The notes under the pieces were generated by a model. The model was not told the origin of the DNA. It did no database searches and saw only the letters and a program-made list of their open reading frames with translations. The translations under genes and the position numbers were made by a program. Below, piece by piece: positions 6,521 to 9,997 of a stretch of DNA of 9,997 nt. Position 1 is the first letter of the stretch. Each line of letters opens with the position of its first letter. This DNA comes from JAHFUI01 sp041485905 (lineage in GTDB: Bacteria; Acidobacteriota; Vicinamibacteria; Vicinamibacterales; CAVVIG01), in contig JBGPKK010000171.1 of assembly GCA_041485905.1 (NCBI GenBank), positions 1 to 9,997 of the forward strand. Reading direction: 5' to 3'.

Positions 6521-6702
6521 TCCGGACGAAGAAGCCTCCGAGCCGATGGCACAGCTCCGCGCCGACCCTGCGACTCGCACAGCTCAGCGATGCGACGCTC
6601 GACGCGCTGATTATCGGCGAGAGCGAGTTCGACACGCTGCCGGGACACGATGGCGGAGCTTGCCGCCGGACGTGGCGACGTGCTCTGCCATCGCATTCGA
6701 TA
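6521..6702. other. Gap after the toxin gene with no clear gene
   Basis: This 182-base stretch lies between the VapC-like gene and the convergent DUF1264 gene. An open frame starts at 6517 (MIRTKKPPSRWHSSAPTLRL) and runs on antisense to the DUF1264 gene. I recognise no domain in it and see no RNA gene or strong terminator. It may be decayed or simply spacer DNA. Confidence 0.4.
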
Positions 6703-7266
6703 TTAGGGAAGGGACGTTGTCGCTTTGCCGCCGGCGCCGGCCTTCAGTTCAGCGGCCGTCAGGTTCTGGTGCCCAACCGACTGCGCGATGATCACGTTGC
6801 CGGTCGGCACTTTGGCGTCGTGCGACCACAGGTGAAAGATGATCCCGTCGGTGGTGGCCACCAGGTCGGCAACCTCCTTGGCCTTGTCGGGCGGCAGATC
6901 GAGCACCTGGACGCGGCCGGTCGCGATCTCCTGCGTGTGGTCGTGCCAGTTCCTATTCCAGTTCGCGAGCGGCACGGCGCCTGAGCGGGTGATGGACTTC
7001 GCGATGATGTACTCGACCTGCTCCAAGCGGGCGTCCGGCGCAGAGGACTCGTAGCACAGGCACTCGATCACCGGCTCGGGCGACAGCACCTTGCAATAGT
7101 GATGGTACGGCCCCATCACTTTGCCGTTGACGACGTGCGGAGCGGTGACGTGGACGGTGTGGCCGTCGGCCGGCGAGGTCACCTTCTTGTCCTGACCAGC
7201 CGCGGGACCGACGACGATGACGAGCAGCGCGCCTACAGCGCTGAGAATTCCAAGTCTTCGAGTCAT
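6703..7266 (-). CDS. Exported DUF1264 (OBAP-like) protein
   Basis: A 187-residue protein with a Sec-type leader (MTRRLGILSAVGALLVIVVG, then PAAGQ), followed by a DUF1264 domain that fills the rest. Recognisable family motifs are MGPYHHYCKV (51-60), LEQVEYIIAKSI (81-92), NWNRNWHDH (102-110) and GIIFHLWSHDAKVPTG (141-156). Many His residues cluster in the conserved parts. The family is known in plants as oil-body-associated proteins and occurs in bacteria with no established function. The start is ATG 7266 with AAGGTG at 7273-7278. An upstream GTG at 7275 falls inside that ribosome site and is rejected. The gene lies divergent from the TPR regulator gene, with 131 bases between starts, so a regulatory link is possible but not shown. 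Confidence 0.82.
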   Translation of the reverse strand: MTRRLGILSAVGALLVIVVGPAAGQDKKVTSPADGHTVHVTAPHVVNGKVMGPYHHYCKVLSPEPVIECLCYESSAPDARLEQVEYIIAKSITRSGAVPLANWNRNWHDHTQEIATGRVQVLDLPPDKAKEVADLVATTDGIIFHLWSHDAKVPTGNVIIAQSVGHQNLTAAELKAGAGGKATTSLP

Positions 7267-7364
7267 GGCAGCCACCTTTCATCAACTGAAGGGAATAGCG
7301 GTTTGCACTGCGTCATTCTCGGGGTAGCCGGCGGGCCTGACAATGCACGACGGATGAGGATTCG

Positions 7365-7377
7365 ATGAATTTTTCAT
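7365..7377. repeat. Perfect inverted repeat ATGAA-TTT-TTCAT
   Basis: The arms of 5 bases with a 3-base loop lie 8 bases before the TATAAT box of the regulator gene, in the -10/-35 spacer region. It is AT-rich in a GC-rich setting and could be an operator for the downstream regulator itself or for another factor. The arms are short, so chance cannot be excluded. Confidence 0.35.
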
Positions 7378-7385
7378 GAGGCGCC

Positions 7386-7391
7386 TATAAT
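7386..7391 (+). promoter_or_regulatory. -10 box of a probable leaderless promoter
   Basis: A perfect TATAAT lies only 6 bases before GTG 7398. A transcript starting 6-8 bases after the box would begin at or next to the start codon. No ribosome binding site is present between the box and the start, which fits a leaderless message. A -35 box is not convincing (TTCGAT at 7361-7366 at 19 bases is the nearest candidate). Confidence 0.6.
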
Positions 7392-7397
7392 GCCGCC

Positions 7398-9134
7398 GTG
7401 TCGCGCCTGCGCTTCGAGACGTTCGAGCTGGATCTGGCGAGCGGCGAGCTGCGCAAAGGCCAGACGCTCGTCCGGCTGCAGCCGCAACCCTTCAAAGTGC
7501 TGGCGCTGCTCGCGCGCCGGGCCGGCGAGCTCGTGCGCCGCGACGAGATTCAGAAGCAGGTCTGGACCGACGACACGTTCGTCGATTTCGATCAGGGGCT
7601 AAATTACTGCATTCGCCAGATCCGGTCGGCGCTCTGCGACGACGCCGAGGCGCCGGGGTTCATCGAGACCGTCCCACGGCGCGGGTACCGGTTTCTGCCG
7701 ATCGTCGAGGAAATCTCGGCGCCGCTGTTGCCGCCCGTCGCGCGCCGTGTGATGCTCGCGGTCCTGCCCTTCGAAAATCTCAGCGGCGAGGAGCATCAGG
7801 AGTATTTCAGCGATGGTCTCACCGACGAAATGATCGCGCAGCTGGGCCGGCTGAATCCACAGCGGCTCCGTGTGATCGCGCGGACGTCGGCCATGAATTA
7901 CAAACACACAAGCAAGAGCATCGACGTCATCGGGCGGGAGCTGGGCGTGGCCTACGTGCTCGAGGGCAGCGTGCGCCGCGGCGCGGATCGCGTGCGCGTG
8001 ACCGCCCAGCTCATTCAGGTCAGCGATCAAACACATCTGTGGGCGCAAAGCTACGACCGCCACCTCGGGGACATGCTCGCGCTGCAGAGCGAGCTGGCGC
8101 ACGCGATCGCCGGCGAAATCCGCGTGCAGTTGACGCCGCAGGAGCAGGTGCGATCCGCGATGCTGCGGCCGGTCGAGCCGAGGGCATACGAGGCGTACCT
8201 GAAAGGCCGGTACTTCTGGAACCGGAGAACGCGCGAGTCGCTGCAGAAGAGCGTCCACTGCTTCGAGCAGGCGATGAGCATCGATCCGGGTTACGCGGCG
8301 GCCTACGCTGGCCTCGCGGATGTGTATCTCACCCAATTGGACTACAACTACCTGCCGCCACGCGACGCGTTCGCGCTCGCGAACCGCGTCGTCCTCGACG
8401 CGCTGCGGCTCGACGATGCGCTGGCGGAGCCGCATACCTCGCTCGGACACCTGCGGCTCCACGAATTTCAATGGGCGGCCGCCGAGCGCCAGTTCACGCA
8501 CGCGATCGGGCTCAACCCCGGTTACGGAACAGCGCATTACTACTACGGAAATCTGTTGGCCGCGCTGGGACGCTGGGACGAAGCGTTCGCTGAGGCGCAA
8601 CGGGCCCTGGAGCTCGATCCGATGTCGCCGAACACGCGCCAGAACCGGATCTTCATCAAGTACCTCGCGCGCCGGTACGACGAGGCGCTCGCAGAGGCGC
8701 ACGAGACGGTCGAGCTCGATCCGACGTATCTCGCCATCTACTACTACCTGGGCCTGATCTTCGAGCGCAAAGAGAAGTACACCGAAGCCATCGAGGCACT
8801 CCAGAAAGTCGGTCCGAGGCCGACGAGCCGCGGCGCCACCGTGCTCGCGGCACTCGGCTACACCTACGCGATTGCGGGCAGGCGGAACGAAGCGCTCGAT
8901 GTGCTGAAGCAGCTCGAGGAGGTCTCAGACCGCGAATATGTGTCGACCTACGACCTGGCGCTCCTCGCTCTGGCGCTGGGCGATACCGATCAGGCGCTGG
9001 CGCTGTTGTCGAAGGCCTACAACGACTATTCGTCGTTCCTGCCGTTTGTGATCGTCGATGCGCGGCTCGACCGCGTGCGGTCCGATCCGCGGTTCAAAGA
9101 GCTCGTGCGCCGCATGAATTTCCCTGAAGTGTGA
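7398..9134 (+). CDS. Winged-helix / TolB-like / TPR transcription regulator
   Basis: A 578-residue protein. Residues 3-100 form an OmpR/CadC-type winged helix (RLRFETFELDLASGELRK, LQPQPFKVLALLAR, QVWTDDTFVDFDQGLN, IETVPRRGYRFLP). Residues 117-245 form a TolB/FlgO-like domain (VMLAVLPFENLSGEEHQEYF, DGLTDEMIAQL, YVLEGSVRRGADRVRVTAQL, LWAQSYDR). TPR repeats follow from about 265 to 545 (FEQAMSIDPGYAAAYAGLAD, FTHAIGLNPGYGTAHYYYGN, QRALELDPMS, HETVELDPTYLAIYYYLG). No transmembrane helix is visible between the DNA-binding and TolB-like parts, unlike CadC itself, so it is probably cytoplasmic. The start is GTG 7398 six bases after TATAAT; no ribosome site is present. This architecture is common in Acidobacteria. 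Target genes are unknown; the divergent DUF1264 gene is a candidate. Confidence 0.88.
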   Translation: MSRLRFETFELDLASGELRKGQTLVRLQPQPFKVLALLARRAGELVRRDEIQKQVWTDDTFVDFDQGLNYCIRQIRSALCDDAEAPGFIETVPRRGYRFLPIVEEISAPLLPPVARRVMLAVLPFENLSGEEHQEYFSDGLTDEMIAQLGRLNPQRLRVIARTSAMNYKHTSKSIDVIGRELGVAYVLEGSVRRGADRVRVTAQLIQVSDQTHLWAQSYDRHLGDMLALQSELAHAIAGEIRVQLTPQEQVRSAMLRPVEPRAYEAYLKGRYFWNRRTRESLQKSVHCFEQAMSIDPGYAAAYAGLADVYLTQLDYNYLPPRDAFALANRVVLDALRLDDALAEPHTSLGHLRLHEFQWAAAERQFTHAIGLNPGYGTAHYYYGNLLAALGRWDEAFAEAQRALELDPMSPNTRQNRIFIKYLARRYDEALAEAHETVELDPTYLAIYYYLGLIFERKEKYTEAIEALQKVGPRPTSRGATVLAALGYTYAIAGRRNEALDVLKQLEEVSDREYVSTYDLALLALALGDTDQALALLSKAYNDYSSFLPFVIVDARLDRVRSDPRFKELVRRMNFPEV

Positions 9135-9242
9135 GGAACTCTGATGTACAGCGTCGCTCGCGATCGAAATCATGCGCGTCACGCTGCACGAGACGATAGG
9201 CCGGATGAGCGGCCGAGCCTGGGCAACAGAAGGGCTGTTTGC
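9135..9242. other. Short convergent gap, weak hairpin
   Basis: This stretch separates the stop codons of the regulator (+) and the second MmgE/PrpD gene (-). GGCCG-GATGAG-CGGCC at 9199-9214 is a 5-base-pair hairpin with no T-run on either side. It could contribute to termination but is weak. A 42-residue frame from ATG 9144 has no recognisable domain and runs into the neighbouring gene, so I do not call it. Confidence 0.3.
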
Positions 9243-9997
9243 TTAGCTCGTCTTGAGCAGACCCGTGAGCTCTGAGACGTGTTTCACCTGATCAAAGTGG
9301 TGGATCACGTTCAAGGTCTCCTCGATACGTCTGGCTGGCAATCTCGAGGTTGGCATCAAGGAGCGATACTTGGCGTTGACGTCACTCCACTCGATGCCGC
9401 GCGGTGCGGACCCTCTCGGCGCGTCGACCGTGCTCGTAAATCGGGCGCCGGATCTGGTAACGATCGCGACCGTGCCGCCCCAGCTCCAGTCGTAGTGAAC
9501 CGCGCTCGTTGACGGATCGACGTCGACCAGAGGCATGAGCCGGGCGACGATCGGACTGTGGATCTTTGCCGGCGTGGCGTGGATCCAGGAGAAGTCCTTG
9601 TCGGCGACAGCCGAGGCGAGGAAGTACGGCAGACTGTGGATGGCCTCGACCAGGTCCTTGGGGTTCCTGCTGCCGCTCACCGTCCGGTTCTGACCAGAGA
9701 CGAGGATCCTGGCTACGTCCTCCGGCGGAACGGTCGCTTGCCGGGCCGCGTTGACCGCCGCTTCCACCAGGGAAGAAAACGGGTGGGCGCCGGGCACGAG
9801 CTTGACCGCCAGGTACTTGACGATGTCCCACTCGTCGGACGCGCGGGTCAAGCGCTCGGTGACGGCCTTGTCGCTGTTGCTGCCGCCGAAAACTGCGAGA
9901 AAGCCGCCCGGCGCTTCGAGCATGTCCTCATTGACCGTAAACCCGCGGCCGGCGGCCAGCGCGGCGTTGACGGCACAGAGCGCCGCGTTCGCGCCCA
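9243..9997 (-). CDS. MmgE/PrpD-family protein, C-terminal part (partial)
   Basis: The frame is open to the right window edge, so the start lies outside; 250 residues are visible. The segment GFTVNEDMLEAPGGFLAVFGG, encoded about 9859-9950, matches the family's conserved linker before the C-terminal domain. It is followed by a GAHPFSSLVEAAVNAARQ helix and a long MmgE/PrpD C-terminal domain to the TAA at 9243-9245. The active-site Asp/His segment lies upstream of the window and cannot be checked. It shares the family with the complete gene at 3216-4760 but is a distinct paralogue: its C-terminal half (for example LVSGQNRTVSG, SSAVADK-like stretches) has little identity with the corresponding half of that protein. 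Members act on small carboxylic acids by dehydration, decarboxylation or epimerisation; substrate unknown. Confidence 0.8.
   Translation of the reverse strand, partial: GANAALCAVNAALAAGRGFTVNEDMLEAPGGFLAVFGGSNSDKAVTERLTRASDEWDIVKYLAVKLVPGAHPFSSLVEAAVNAARQATVPPEDVARILVSGQNRTVSGSRNPKDLVEAIHSLPYFLASAVADKDFSWIHATPAKIHSPIVARLMPLVDVDPSTSAVHYDWSWGGTVAIVTRSGARFTSTVDAPRGSAPRGIEWSDVNAKYRSLMPTSRLPARRIEETLNVIHHFDQVKHVSELTGLLKTS

Noticed and set aside
6620..6660. GAGTTCGACAC resembling a tRNA T-loop
   Set aside because: No matching T-stem, anticodon arm or acceptor stem could be paired around it.
6517..6984. 155-codon frame starting with ATGA overlap after the toxin gene
   Set aside because: Most of it is antisense to the DUF1264 gene and no domain is recognisable.
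7599..8702. A 367-codon minus-strand frame opposite the TPR regulator
   Set aside because: Composition is Arg/Val/His-rich with no domain; the plus strand encodes clear winged-helix, TolB-like and TPR segments.
9199..9214. Hairpin GGCCG/CGGCC as a terminator between convergent genes
   Set aside because: Stem is only 5 pairs and lacks a T-run, so it is mentioned only as a weak element.
1..9997. CRISPR array, insertion sequence, tRNA or rRNA
   Set aside because: No regularly spaced repeats, transposase motifs, terminal inverted repeats or structural RNA were seen on reading the window.

Overview
The window is GC-rich bacterial DNA, densely coded, with genes in short runs on alternating strands. 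Several features together suggest an acidobacterial genome, perhaps of the Vicinamibacteria type: an exported ankyrin / CxxCH / cyclase-toroid protein, a winged-helix–TolB-like–TPR regulator, a DUF1264 protein and MmgE/PrpD paralogues. This is an inference from gene content, and no rRNA or other marker gene is present to confirm it.

Left part (2-1312, + strand): the tail of a membrane protein, a 35-residue single-span peptide, a clear MerE-like mercury transport protein with the CPCHLP motif, and a VOC-fold (glyoxalase/dioxygenase superfamily) protein. Two 30-codon reading frames, each little more than a signal peptide, lie after merE and after the VOC gene. No merA, merT, merP or merR is visible; any such genes would have to lie upstream of base 1.

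Centre left (1309-5673, - strand), read right to left, is an apparent operon. It begins with a broken SMP-30/gluconolactonase-like gene with at least three frameshifts and an internal deletion. Next is an MmgE/PrpD-family protein with a Tat-like leader. Last is a large exported protein joining about nine ankyrin repeats, one c-type haem motif (CVSCH) and a squalene-cyclase-like toroid with three QW motifs but no DxDD acid motif. Gaps are only 26 and 17 bases, so the genes are probably co-transcribed.

Centre (5814-6520, + strand): a complete type II toxin-antitoxin pair, a Phd/YefM-like antitoxin and a PIN-domain (VapC-like) toxin. Their ends overlap by GTGA, and a near-palindrome lies over the likely -10 box.

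Right part: an exported DUF1264 protein (-) stands divergent from a winged-helix/TolB-like/TPR regulator (+). The regulator has a perfect TATAAT box only six bases before its GTG start, so its message is probably leaderless. The window ends with the C-terminal 250 residues of a second MmgE/PrpD protein (-). The most unusual item is the ankyrin–haem–toroid fusion in an operon with a Tat-targeted MmgE/PrpD protein. The sequence gives no direct substrate or pathway for that operon.
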